Positions 1 through 7,140 are shown, numbered from the stretch's first letter. The stretch is DNA of 11,487 bases from Bacteroidales bacterium (GCA_029933495.1 JAOZOC010000053.1:1-11487), one strand, 5' to 3'. Numbers and translations: made by a program. The notes: a model not told the origin generated them from the sequence alone.

Positions 1-1713
1 ACTTTCGACGGAACTGAAGATATTATAAACGGTACTTTCGATTGGGTATATGAAGAAGAACTATCCTGTCGTGATGGATTTCGCTGGAGTCCTGATGGAG
101 AGCATATCGCCTTCTGGCAACTTGATGCTTCTGATATTAAAGATTATTTAATGATTAACTATACTGATTCTCTCTACAGCTACACGATACCAGTTCAATA
201 TCCAAAGGCTGGAGAATCTCCCTCATCTGCCAAAGTCGGACACATAGAAGTCAGCAGTGGCAAAATACACTGGATAGGAATTCCTGGCGATTCCAGAAAT
301 AATTATCTGCCGCGGATGCAATGGGTTGGGGACAAAAACCAACTATTAATCCAACAGCTTAACCGTCATCAAAACCGTAACAAGCTATGGTTATATGACC
401 TTAAATCAGATGATTTGAATAATTTTTATACGGAACAAGATAGCACCTGGGTAGATATCGATTATCCCGATATCGCACAAGGGCATTGGAATATGAAGGA
501 TGTCCCGTTTTTAAAAAATGGAGATGAGTACATCTGGACAAGTGAAAAGGACGGTTGGCGCCATCTATACAAAAAGTCTATTACGAAAGCGGATGAAGTT
601 CTTCTGACTCCAGGCGATTACGACATAGCAAGTTTTTATGGAATTGACGAAAAGAGAGGGTACATCTATTTCAATGCTTCGCCGGAGAACTCAACACAAC
701 GCTATCTCTACAGGGTAAACTTAGACGGAACAGGAGGCCTTACAAAGCTCACACCAGATGATAAAAACGGAGTAAATCTTTATGACCTTGCTCCGGGAAT
801 GCAATTTGCGGTAGAAACATCTTCTGCCCTGACACGACCTAAAACTGTTGACTTAATAACCCTCCCAAAAGTCAAAATTGTCAGAAGTCTTGTGGAGAAC
901 AAAAAATTCAAAAAAACAATTGAAGAGATTGATTTGGGAGCTGCCGAGTTTTTCACAGTGAAGACCGAAGACGGAATAGAGATGGACGGATATATGATAA
1001 AGCCTCCCGATTTTGATCGTACAAAAAAATATCCTGTACTCTTTGACCTTTACGGTGAACCTTGGGGACAAACGGCGAAAGACTCCTGGGGTAACCTGTG
1101 GCATCATATGCTTGCACAAAAAGGCTACATTGTAATGACTATGGACAACCGCGGAACTCCCTGTCTTAAAGGTCGCGAATGGAGAAAATCAATATATAAA
1201 AAAATTGGTGTTCTGAATTCTCTGGATCAGGCAATGGCCACCAAAGAGATTACAAAATGGGATTTTGTTGACCCCGACCGCATAGCAGTCTGGGGATGGA
1301 GTGGTGGAGGATCAATGACCCTTAACCTGATGTTTCGTTATCCCGAAATTTATAAAACAGGTATGGCCGTTGCAGCAGTTTCCAATATAAGGTATTACGA
1401 CAATATTTACCAGGAACGCTATACCGGAATTCCTCAGGAGAATCCAAAGGTATATGACGAAGGCTCACCCATTAATTTTGCTAAAAACCTGGAAGGCAAT
1501 CTATTGGTTATACATGGCACTGCCGACGATAATGTTCATTACCAGAATGCAGAGGCTTTGATTCTGGAACTGATAAAAAACCAAAAGCAGTTTGATGTTA
1601 TGCCTTATCCAAATTGTTCGCACAGCATTTACGAAATACCGGGTGCCAGATTACACCTGTTTACACTGCTGACAAATTATCTTATGGAACATGTTGAAGC
1701 CGGAGGGAAGTAA
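1..1713 (+). CDS. Dipeptidyl-peptidase IV family serine exopeptidase (S9B), 5'-truncated by window edge
   Basis: The frame is open from base 1 (the ATG at 151 is internal), leaving 570 C-terminal residues. Numbered from base 1, residues 14-20 read DWVYEEE, the DPP IV signature whose last two Glu anchor the free N-terminus of the substrate. The first ~300 residues are the end of the beta-propeller and the rest is an alpha/beta hydrolase. The catalytic triad is visible: nucleophile S434 in GWSGGG, D509 in HGTADDNVH, H541 in CSHSIY. The oxyanion Tyr is Y351 in LYGEP. Spacings (83, 75 and 32 residues) are nearly those of human DPP IV (Y547, S630, D708, H740). The family removes N-terminal dipeptides, usually Xaa-Pro, from oligopeptides, typically in the periplasm of Bacteroidota. 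The signal peptide would lie upstream, outside the window. Family assignment is firm; exact specificity is inferred. Confidence 0.95.
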   Translation, partial: TFDGTEDIINGTFDWVYEEELSCRDGFRWSPDGEHIAFWQLDASDIKDYLMINYTDSLYSYTIPVQYPKAGESPSSAKVGHIEVSSGKIHWIGIPGDSRNNYLPRMQWVGDKNQLLIQQLNRHQNRNKLWLYDLKSDDLNNFYTEQDSTWVDIDYPDIAQGHWNMKDVPFLKNGDEYIWTSEKDGWRHLYKKSITKADEVLLTPGDYDIASFYGIDEKRGYIYFNASPENSTQRYLYRVNLDGTGGLTKLTPDDKNGVNLYDLAPGMQFAVETSSALTRPKTVDLITLPKVKIVRSLVENKKFKKTIEEIDLGAAEFFTVKTEDGIEMDGYMIKPPDFDRTKKYPVLFDLYGEPWGQTAKDSWGNLWHHMLAQKGYIVMTMDNRGTPCLKGREWRKSIYKKIGVLNSLDQAMATKEITKWDFVDPDRIAVWGWSGGGSMTLNLMFRYPEIYKTGMAVAAVSNIRYYDNIYQERYTGIPQENPKVYDEGSPINFAKNLEGNLLVIHGTADDNVHYQNAEALILELIKNQKQFDVMPYPNCSHSIYEIPGARLHLFTLLTNYLMEHVEAGGK

Positions 1714-1752
1714 TTAGGTTTGAAATTTCCCAAATAGAGCCTAATTTCCCAA
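1712..1752. repeat. Weak hairpin plus 10-bp direct repeat after the DPP IV gene
   Basis: Arms AATTAGGTT (1712-1720) and AGCCTAATT (1738-1746) pair over 9 bp with one G-U, around a 17-nt loop. AATTTCCCAA occurs at 1724-1733 and again at 1743-1752. There is no T-run after the stem, so this is at best a weak terminator or mRNA-end structure. Confidence 0.25.
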
Positions 1753-1790
1753 TAATAGAAAATATTCCTAATAAGGAACTACTATATCCC

Positions 1791-1827
1791 TTTGTTTATA
1801 GTTACAATAGAGATGGAATAATTTTTG
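1791..1827 (+). promoter_or_regulatory. Possible Bacteroidetes-type promoter for the lipoprotein gene
   Basis: TTTG at 1791-1794 could be a -33 element. AATTTTTG at 1820-1827 matches TAnnTTTG except for the first base. The 25-nt spacer is longer than the usual 19-21, so support is weak. It would give a leader of about 90 nt. Confidence 0.22.
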
Positions 1828-1924
1828 TAATCTACTATTCAACCAGTTAAAAAACTAGCAGATAATTGGCATTTCGAAAATATAAGTTAAATAAATATAT
1901 TGTTAAACCAAAAATTCCTTAATT

Positions 1925-2968
1925 ATGAAAAAGCTTTTTAAAATTATCGTGGGATTGCTCCTATTGACACCCCTAATCTTTATTTCGTGCCAAAAGGAAA
2001 GTACTTTTGATAATCCACAAAAGTCTCCTTTATTAAAGTCTTCTATCCAGTCAGAAAACACGGAAGATTTTGATTACTGTGGTGAAACTACTATTGTTTC
2101 TTTAATTACCAACAAAACAAATATTGTTATTGGTTCAGTCACTGTTGGTAATGATGAAAACAATCTTTATGTCACTTATGAAACAACTGACAACTGGTGG
2201 ATTGGCCTCACCAGGCAATATGCCGGCCCTGAAGATCTTATTCCAAGATACCCGAACGGATATCCCAAAGTTGGAATGTTTCCTTATGTGCAAACTTACG
2301 ATCCTTATGTACAAAACTGCACAGCTGTGATCCCTTTAGAATCACTCGACAGTTGTTTTGAAGTTGCACTTTTTGCAAAAGTTTACAAAATTGAAAATGG
2401 CATAGTAATAACAACTGATAAATCCTGGGGAACTTCTATGTCAACTTCAATCGTCAATGGCGATTGTACCGGCTGGCACTGGGAATATTGTTTAGAAGAA
2501 TGCACAGCACCTCCTCCTCTTGGTGGTTGTGAGACAGCATTTGCAGATGGTGGCGATCTTGGCCAATGCTTCCTTAGTCTTCAGGGTTACAACTTTCACA
2601 GGTGGGGATGGACCAATGGGCCTATAGGTGTCACAACCTCAACTCTTGAATGGGAGATTTGGGCTGGCGCAGGTCAATGCAACCATGATCATGGCATATT
2701 AGTAGGAACATTATATGTTGATTATGATGGTTCAACTGCAACTGTGACTTATGATATGAACCCTGAATACATTATGGATGAAACGCATCTGTATGTCGGA
2801 AACGGTATCGTACCGCTAAATCCTCACAATAACCATCCAACAGTTGCGCCAGGTCAATATGGCAATCAACATTCCCTTAGCGGAGCTACAACCGACACAT
2901 ACACTATTGACGGGCTTTCAGGAGAAATTTATATAATTGCTCATGCTGTAGTTTGTGATCTTGAATAG
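1925..2968 (+). CDS. Surface lipoprotein with two related beta-rich domains (unknown function)
   Basis: The N-terminus is a lipoprotein signal: MKK, a hydrophobic stretch at residues 8-20, then FISC with lipid-bearing C22. The mature protein begins C-Q-K-E, which partly resembles the Bacteroidetes lipoprotein export signal (Lys/acidic residues right after Cys), so display on the outer face of the outer membrane is plausible. Residues ~50-193 and ~200-347 look like diverged copies of one domain. Each has a 'VTY' strand, then an aromatic/Thr stretch, a Pro-rich segment and a closing 'I-x-x-L...V-A' strand. The second copy contains RWGWTNGP and ETHLYVGNG, motifs I recall from Bacteroidota surface proteins of unknown function. 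The mature part has ten further Cys, suggesting disulphides or metal binding. The gene stands alone between DPP IV and a terminator. Ligand and role are unknown; adhesion or polymer binding is only a guess. Confidence 0.85.
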   Translation: MKKLFKIIVGLLLLTPLIFISCQKESTFDNPQKSPLLKSSIQSENTEDFDYCGETTIVSLITNKTNIVIGSVTVGNDENNLYVTYETTDNWWIGLTRQYAGPEDLIPRYPNGYPKVGMFPYVQTYDPYVQNCTAVIPLESLDSCFEVALFAKVYKIENGIVITTDKSWGTSMSTSIVNGDCTGWHWEYCLEECTAPPPLGGCETAFADGGDLGQCFLSLQGYNFHRWGWTNGPIGVTTSTLEWEIWAGAGQCNHDHGILVGTLYVDYDGSTATVTYDMNPEYIMDETHLYVGNGIVPLNPHNNHPTVAPGQYGNQHSLSGATTDTYTIDGLSGEIYIIAHAVVCDLE

Positions 2969-2988
2969 AAGTTTGGTCTTAATAAATT

Positions 2989-3021
2989 AAAAGGCGAATG
3001 AATTAGTTTCATTCGCCTTTT
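2989..3021. terminator. Bidirectional intrinsic terminator between convergent genes
   Basis: A perfect 14-bp stem pairs AAAAGGCGAATGAA (2989-3002) with TTCATTCGCCTTTT (3008-3021) around a 5-nt loop. T-rich DNA follows on both strands. It lies 20 bp after the lipoprotein stop and 27 bp beyond the dapB stop, so it can end transcription from both sides. Confidence 0.92.
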
Positions 3022-3047
3022 GTTATTTATTCCTAATATAGTAACCA

Positions 3048-3764
3048 CTAAAATCCGAGCATATCGCTCATTTCAAAAAATCCCTTTTTACCGATAATCC
3101 ATTCGGCAGCCATAATTGCACCAACAGCAAAACCTCGGCGCGATTTTGCAACATGCCTGAGTTCCAGTTCATCTATTTCGGAGGAATAGTTCACAATATG
3201 CGTACCCGGAACTTCATCAATCCTGAATGACTTAATCATTAATTCGTAAGGTTTCTCTACAAATGCTCCTGATATATCAGACTTTCGTGCCAGATTTTTA
3301 ATAATCTGATTTCCCAGAGTAATTGCCGTTCCGCTGGGAGCATCCTTTTTATGAACATGGTGGGTCTCCTCAATCATTACATCATATTCGGGATGACTGT
3401 TCATTATGGCAGCCAGTCGTTTATTCATCTCAAAAAGGATATTAACACCAATACTAAAGTTGGATGCAACAAAGAGTGATTGATTTTTTACGAGGCAGAT
3501 ATTCTCTATTTTCTCAAGTTCGTCATACCAGCCCGTAGTTCCAACAACAACAGATTTATTGATATTAAAACATCTTTTTATATTCTGCACTGCAGTATCA
3601 GGCTGACTAAAATCTATTACAACATCCGAATTTATAATGGCAGACTGTTCTGACTCCCAATCTTTATCAGTATCAATAGTGGTAGAAATAGTATGTCCGC
3701 GTTCAAGGGCAACTTTTTCAATCTCTTTGCCCATTTTTCCGTATCCTGAAATTACTATTCTCAT
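3048..3764 (-). CDS. dapB: 4-hydroxy-tetrahydrodipicolinate reductase
   Basis: This enzyme reduces 4-hydroxy-tetrahydrodipicolinate to tetrahydrodipicolinate with NAD(P)H, in the lysine and meso-diaminopimelate pathway that also feeds peptidoglycan; it is cytosolic and tetrameric in the family. Residues 7-12 (GYGKMG) form the dinucleotide loop, followed by DFSQP (51-55) and VVGTTGW (73-79). The family signature EETHHVHKKDAPSGTA spans 132-147, with H135 corresponding to the catalytic His and K139 to the catalytic Lys of E. coli DapB (H159, K163). At 238 residues it is somewhat shorter than E. coli DapB (273), as is usual in Bacteroidota. The start ATG is one base after the TAA of the antitoxin gene upstream (TAA-A-ATG), so translation is probably coupled to higA. 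No separate promoter is obvious. Transcription ends at the hairpin just downstream. Confidence 0.97.
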   Translation of the reverse strand: MRIVISGYGKMGKEIEKVALERGHTISTTIDTDKDWESEQSAIINSDVVIDFSQPDTAVQNIKRCFNINKSVVVGTTGWYDELEKIENICLVKNQSLFVASNFSIGVNILFEMNKRLAAIMNSHPEYDVMIEETHHVHKKDAPSGTAITLGNQIIKNLARKSDISGAFVEKPYELMIKSFRIDEVPGTHIVNYSSEIDELELRHVAKSRRGFAVGAIMAAEWIIGKKGFFEMSDMLGF

Positions 3765-3765
3765 T

Positions 3766-4221
3766 TTAATTTTCTATAGCTATAACTTTTTCAAGATTCT
3801 TTCTTGTGTTCATCAAACTTGCATCACGAAACCGCCTGTTAATTTCATTATTCAATCTATATGGACGATTAAAAGCCTCCTGTGACACATTAAAATAGCT
3901 TGATAATTTGCGTATTGTATCTTTTGAAAGGCCTCTATTATAATTCAACATCTTGGAAACAGTTCCTTTTGACAAATGTAGAATCTCTACAAGGTCTTTG
4001 GCTTGTAAGCCATTCTCTTTCATCAATGACTTCAACAATGCAATTGGATCAAGATCAAATAATGAATTATTCTCAGAATCCCACTTTTTAATCAGAAAGG
4101 TAAGAAGTTCTATTTCATCTTCATTCCCCATATCATCCTTAAGCAATAAACCTTCAAGAATATTGCAATACTCATCATATTGGCTTTCACTTTTTATTAT
4201 TGTGTACTTTAAAGACTTCAT
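3766..4221 (-). CDS. higA: HigA-type antitoxin, Xre-family helix-turn-helix protein
   Basis: This is the antitoxin and autorepressor of a type II toxin-antitoxin pair. Residues 1-55 are acidic and helical, with the pattern 'S-E-x-x-Y ... L-L-T-F-L-I-x-x-W' typical of the longer HigA class (COG5499-like). Residues ~60-116 form a Cro/CI-type helix-turn-helix: LLKSLMKENGL, then DLVEILHLSKGTVSKMLN as the DNA-reading helices, then LSKDTIRKLSSYFNVS. A basic tail (121-151, rich in N/R/K) extends past the usual end. The gene follows the higB toxin after 24 bp, in the toxin-first order normal for higBA, and nearly abuts dapB downstream. HigA normally blocks HigB by direct binding and represses the shared promoter; a candidate operator lies at 4601-4625. 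Family assignment is strong; toxin neutralisation is inferred from context. Confidence 0.88.
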   Translation of the reverse strand: MKSLKYTIIKSESQYDEYCNILEGLLLKDDMGNEDEIELLTFLIKKWDSENNSLFDLDPIALLKSLMKENGLQAKDLVEILHLSKGTVSKMLNYNRGLSKDTIRKLSSYFNVSQEAFNRPYRLNNEINRRFRDASLMNTRKNLEKVIAIEN

Positions 4222-4245
4222 TTTTATAATTGTTTCATTATTGAA

Positions 4246-4578
4246 CTAAAATAAGCTGACTAAAAATTGCTTGCCATTTTTACATAATTTAGTATATTCT
4301 GCGTGTGTTCCAATCCATTTAATAAATAAATGAATTTTAAAATTCCCAAAATAATATTTACAAATCATCCTGTATTTATTCCCACCTATATTAAAAACAA
4401 TTCTATCCGAACCGCCTCCTAAAATATCAGCACTACCAAAAGTTTTTGCTATATCAGATGGCTCACTCCAATCAACATACTTAATAGTTGACAACCAAAT
4501 ACTAAATGGCACTTTACTTTGAGCGTTACTCCTGACATACCGTTCTATTGATTGCTTTTTTATAAGATGAACCTTCAT
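4246..4578 (-). CDS. higB: HigB-type mRNA interferase toxin
   Basis: The 110-residue product fits the HigB_toxin family (ribosome-dependent mRNA cleavage, RelE-like fold). Visible family features are a basic start (MKVHLIKKQSIERYV), a central Trp-containing helix (IWLSTIKYVDW), the strand pair VFNIGGNKYRMICKYYF, and the C-terminal IKWIGTHAEYTKL, which corresponds to the family motif 'W-I-G-T-H-A-E-Y-D-K' with Thr for Asp. The frame stays open to a GTG at 4611. That would add eleven residues, overlap the promoter and inverted repeat, and has no family counterpart, so I chose the ATG at 4578. The gene lies between the DUF5683 gene and higA. It is unlike its housekeeping neighbours in role and was probably acquired as a module. 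Catalytic activity cannot be judged by eye. Confidence 0.87.
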   Translation of the reverse strand: MKVHLIKKQSIERYVRSNAQSKVPFSIWLSTIKYVDWSEPSDIAKTFGSADILGGGSDRIVFNIGGNKYRMICKYYFGNFKIHLFIKWIGTHAEYTKLCKNGKQFLVSLF

Positions 4579-4588
4579 AACAACTTTG

Positions 4589-4596
4589 CAAAAATA
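4589..4596 (-). promoter_or_regulatory. Putative -7 promoter element of higBA(-dapB)
   Basis: The minus strand reads TATTTTTG, a perfect match to the Bacteroidetes -7 consensus TAnnTTTG, ending 10 nt before the chosen higB ATG. No TTG lies 19-21 nt upstream; the nearest is 14 nt away, inside the inverted repeat. If used, the transcript would be almost leaderless. Confidence 0.5.
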
Positions 4597-4600
4597 GCAC

Positions 4601-4625
4601 AAAAGTTTCACAAAAGGAAACTTTT
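4601..4625. promoter_or_regulatory. Inverted repeat upstream of higBA: candidate HigA operator or terminator
   Basis: Perfect 9-bp arms AAAAGTTTC (4601-4609) and GAAACTTTT (4617-4625) are separated by 7 nt. The repeat covers the -33 region of the higB promoter, where an Xre-type autorepressor would be expected to bind. On the minus strand it also lies just past the DUF5683 stop, so it may act as a weak, A/T-rich terminator for that gene. The two roles are not exclusive. Confidence 0.5.
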
Positions 4626-4643
4626 ATTAAATTTTTTTAATAC

Positions 4644-5315
4644 TTATCTAATCCTCAATGTCAGCTTCACCCCTCCTCCGCCGGGTTTAAAATTATAAAG
4701 TCCGGGATAAAAAGCCGGCTCAATCTTCATTGAAAGGTCATCACTGACATTCCAGGTTGACAAATGAGCATCTACTGTTGCATCCACAATGCTCAAAGCA
4801 TACCAAACGCCCATCAGTATATAGCTCAAATCCCTGTTTCGTCTGTAATAGTTTTTAGAATCCAATAAAAAACTCTGAGGATATTTTTCTTCATATTCAT
4901 TCACAGGAGGAGAGCCGTCATTTACAAAACTATGGTAATATGCATCCCGATAGTCAACATATAATTTCTGATTAAATGCAGCGAAGTATGCAAAAACACC
5001 AAATCCGGCATATACAATTGGCAACTTCCAATACTTCCTATTATAAATCTGTCCGAGGCCTGGAACCAAAGCCAGTAATGTAGCCTTATGAGGAGAAGGT
5101 TCAAATTCTTTTTTTACACTATCCGTTTCTACAATAACCTTATTGGCCGTAACCTTTATTGAGTCAGAAGTCTGAGCCTGTTGTGACAAAAGGGATTGAG
5201 GATTGATAAAAATCATAAATATCAAAACGACTATGGCACACCATAATCGTTTAAACCTCATCGCATCAAAATGCGACATCCTCATTATCGATATTTTAAA
5301 GATACTGCAACGCAT
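4644..5315 (-). CDS. DUF5683 family membrane-associated protein
   Basis: The family is common in Bacteroidota and has no established function. The signature PHKATLLALVPGLGQIYNRKYWKLPIVYAGFG (about residues 76-107) marks it: a charged PHKAT start, then a hydrophobic segment with the G-Q-I-Y-N turn typical of small membrane proteins. A second hydrophobic stretch (YILMGVWYALSIVDATVDAHL) follows at about 165-185, then a polar C-terminus ending in a beta-like KLTLRIR. The longest frame is given, but in-frame ATGs at 5285, 5279 and 5261 are alternatives. The one at 5261 gives the neatest signal peptide (MRFKRLW, a hydrophobic core, then LLSQQA, cut near SQ). The gene lies 90 bp after parB and has its own likely promoter. 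Placement next to parAB and dapB matches the conserved order I recall for the phylum. Confidence 0.85.
   Translation of the reverse strand: MRCSIFKISIMRMSHFDAMRFKRLWCAIVVLIFMIFINPQSLLSQQAQTSDSIKVTANKVIVETDSVKKEFEPSPHKATLLALVPGLGQIYNRKYWKLPIVYAGFGVFAYFAAFNQKLYVDYRDAYYHSFVNDGSPPVNEYEEKYPQSFLLDSKNYYRRNRDLSYILMGVWYALSIVDATVDAHLSTWNVSDDLSMKIEPAFYPGLYNFKPGGGGVKLTLRIR
5261..5276. repeat. Small perfect hairpin at the alternative DUF5683 starts
   Basis: TCGCAT (5261-5266) and ATGCGA (5271-5276) pair around the loop CAAA. On the minus strand the stem lies between the ATG at 5279 and the ATG at 5261, so it could mask the latter start in mRNA. It may also be incidental coding sequence. Confidence 0.3.
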
Positions 5316-5385
5316 AAACTTTACGAAAATCTTTTAAGCTAAATTTCTGGCACCTAACTAACTATTGTCGAAAAAACCGGGGCTA

Positions 5386-5416
5386 CAAATTTAATAAGCA
5401 TATTTTCATTTATCAA
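5386..5416 (-). promoter_or_regulatory. Bacteroidetes-type promoter for the DUF5683 gene
   Basis: On the minus strand TTG (5416-5414, inside the last codons of parB) is followed by exactly 20 nt and then TAAATTTG (5393-5386). Both elements and the spacing fit the sigma-ABfr-type consensus. Transcription would start near 5380, giving a leader of 65-120 nt depending on which ATG is used. Confidence 0.6.
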
Positions 5417-6293
5417 GGACATCGATGATCCTTTGCAGGTCATCATCCGATTTGAATGGGATAACGATACTTCCACTACCTTTATTATTCCATTTTATAT
5501 CAACCTTTGTTTCAAATCTGCTTATAAGCGAATCTTTGACTTCGCGAAGTGTATCAGGCAATTCCGGCTTCTGTTTTTTTGGTTTACTCTTTGGTCTTCC
5601 TGTCGCTTCTTTAACCATTTTTTCCACCTCACGAACTGACAATTGCTGCTTTGCTGCTTCATTCAGGATATACAACTGTTCATCTTCATTTTCAACATTT
5701 ATCAAAGCCCTGGCATGACCCATTGAAATCAGATTATCCCTAAGTGCCACCTGAACAGGAGCAGGCAGTCTAAGCAACCTGATATAATTTACAATTGTTG
5801 TCCGGTCCTTCCCCACCCTTTTACTGAGCATCTCTTTAGTGAGGTCACATTCATCAAGAAGCCTTTGGTAGCTAATGGCAACATCTAGGGAATTGAGGTC
5901 TTCACGATGAATATTCTCAATAAGTGCCATTTCCAGCATCTGCTGATCATTGGCAACCCTTATAAAGGCCGGCACCTTATCATGACCTGCAATCTTTGCC
6001 GCACGATATCTGCGCTCACCTGAAATAAGCTGATATTTATCGTAGCCTAATTTTCTGACAGTTACCGGTTGAATTATTCCCTGCTCCTTTATCGACAGGG
6101 CAAGCTCCAGCAAAGCCTTTTCTTCAAACTGATTTCTTGGTTGAAAAGGGTTAGTCTCAATTTTCTCAATGGGAATATTAGCAATAGCACCTGCAACATA
6201 ATTTCCTGATATGTCGCTGGATGTAATGTCAGTATCGGGACTCTCGAGAATAGCACTGAGTCCCCGCCCAAGAGCTGATTTCTTAGTTTTCAT
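5406..6293 (-). CDS. parB: Chromosome partitioning protein ParB (CTPase clamp, parS-binding)
   Basis: ParB loads on parS sites, closes into a CTP-dependent sliding clamp and stimulates ParA. The 295 residues show the full layout. The N-terminal ParA-stimulating peptide has the family form KSALGRGLSAIL (5-16). The ParB/Srx domain has NPFQPR (48-53), the CTP-binding GERRYRAAKIAG (92-103) and ENIHREDLNSLD (126-137). The helix-turn-helix is LTKEMLSKRVGKDRTTIVNYIRLLRLP (151-177). A basic/Pro linker covers ~230-245, and a C-terminal dimerisation region reaches residue 295. The ATG lies inside the end of parA, overlapping it by 11 bp, so the two are translationally coupled. No sequence close to the canonical parS palindrome was found in the window. 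Chromosomal rather than plasmid origin is suggested by the dapB and DUF5683 neighbours. Confidence 0.97.
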   Translation of the reverse strand: MKTKKSALGRGLSAILESPDTDITSSDISGNYVAGAIANIPIEKIETNPFQPRNQFEEKALLELALSIKEQGIIQPVTVRKLGYDKYQLISGERRYRAAKIAGHDKVPAFIRVANDQQMLEMALIENIHREDLNSLDVAISYQRLLDECDLTKEMLSKRVGKDRTTIVNYIRLLRLPAPVQVALRDNLISMGHARALINVENEDEQLYILNEAAKQQLSVREVEKMVKEATGRPKSKPKKQKPELPDTLREVKDSLISRFETKVDIKWNNKGSGSIVIPFKSDDDLQRIIDVLDK

Positions 6294-7098
6294 TTACAAT
6301 ATCAATTTGTTTTTCCTCATCGCTTATCCTGGTCATCCCGTTTTTCTGCAATATTTCTCTGGCAAGGTTCAAATAGTTAATAGCGCCGGAGCTGCTAGCG
6401 TCAAACTCAATAATATTTTCTCCAAAACTCGGGGCCTCTCCAAGCTTTGTGTTTCGATGTATAATAGTATCGAAAACCATTTGCTGGAAATGAGTCTTTA
6501 CCTCCTCAACAACCTGTTTTCCGAGTCTGAGTCTCTGATCAAACATAGTAAGCAGAATACCTTCGATATCAAGCTCCTGATTCAGCCTTGACTGCACAAT
6601 TTTAATTGTATTCAACAATTTCCCAAGTCCTTCCAAAGCAAAATATTCGCACTGCACAGGAATGATCACAGAATCGGAAGCTGTAAGGGCATTAACTGTT
6701 ATCAATCCCAATGAAGGGGAACAATCAATAACAATGAAGTCATAATCATCCTTAACCTTGTTAATAACTTTTCGCATCATTTTTTCCCTATTGGGAAGAT
6801 TGATCATTTCTATCTCTGCACCAACAAGATCAATGTGGGCAGGAAGCAAATCCAGGTAAGGGGTATTTGTGTTAACGATGGTTTTTTCAGGATCGACATT
6901 ATCAATTATACATTCATAAATACTTGTCTTAACACTTTTTGGTTCAATTCCAACTCCGGAAGTAGCATTAGCCTGAGGGTCAGCATCAATTAAAAGAGTT
7001 TTATGTTCAAGAATGGCAAAGCCACCAGCGAGGTTTATTGCTGTTGTGGTTTTTCCTACTCCACCTTTTTGATTTGCAATTGAAATGACTTTTCCCAT
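6283..7098 (-). CDS. parA: Chromosome partitioning ATPase ParA (Soj/MinD superfamily)
   Basis: ParA is an ATP-dependent, DNA-binding dimer that moves ParB-parS complexes across the nucleoid. The deviant Walker A motif is QKGGVGKTT (10-18), with signature K11 and P-loop K16. Switch I / Walker A' is LIDADPQAN (36-44), with D40. Walker B is FIVIDCSPS (121-129), with D125. PVQCEYFALEGL (147-158) and the late HRNTKLGEAPSFG segment (214-226) are standard for Soj-like chromosomal ParA. At 271 residues with no N-terminal helix-turn-helix it is the small chromosomal type. It ends in a short charged tail (ISDEEKQIDIVNEN), whose codons overlap the start of parB. It is the first gene of the parAB unit, with a -7 element about 43 bp upstream. 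Confidence 0.97.
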   Translation of the reverse strand: MGKVISIANQKGGVGKTTTAINLAGGFAILEHKTLLIDADPQANATSGVGIEPKSVKTSIYECIIDNVDPEKTIVNTNTPYLDLLPAHIDLVGAEIEMINLPNREKMMRKVINKVKDDYDFIVIDCSPSLGLITVNALTASDSVIIPVQCEYFALEGLGKLLNTIKIVQSRLNQELDIEGILLTMFDQRLRLGKQVVEEVKTHFQQMVFDTIIHRNTKLGEAPSFGENIIEFDASSSGAINYLNLAREILQKNGMTRISDEEKQIDIVNEN

Positions 7099-7140
7099 AG
7101 CACTTGTTATTATCTATATTCTTATCTTTTTGATATGGGA

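Noticed and set aside
853..1119. 88-codon open frame on the minus strand inside the DPP IV gene
   Set aside because: It lies wholly within a well-supported peptidase domain on the other strand, and its translation shows no family features. The same holds for the other short antisense and out-of-frame frames in the window.
1714..1924. Possible small RNA or riboswitch in the spacer before the lipoprotein gene
   Set aside because: Only a weak hairpin and a short direct repeat are visible. No known riboswitch core or strong promoter-terminator pair could be identified.
4579..4611. Upstream GTG start for higB adding 11 residues
   Set aside because: The extra peptide (MKLLCYFCKVV when read from GTG) has no family counterpart, and its codons contain the predicted -7 element and part of the inverted repeat.
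4601..4620. parS-like sequence (AGTTTCAC ... GGAAACTT)
   Set aside because: The half-sites resemble parS, but they are separated by extra bases and the central CACGTG-like core is missing. It fits a higBA operator or terminator better.
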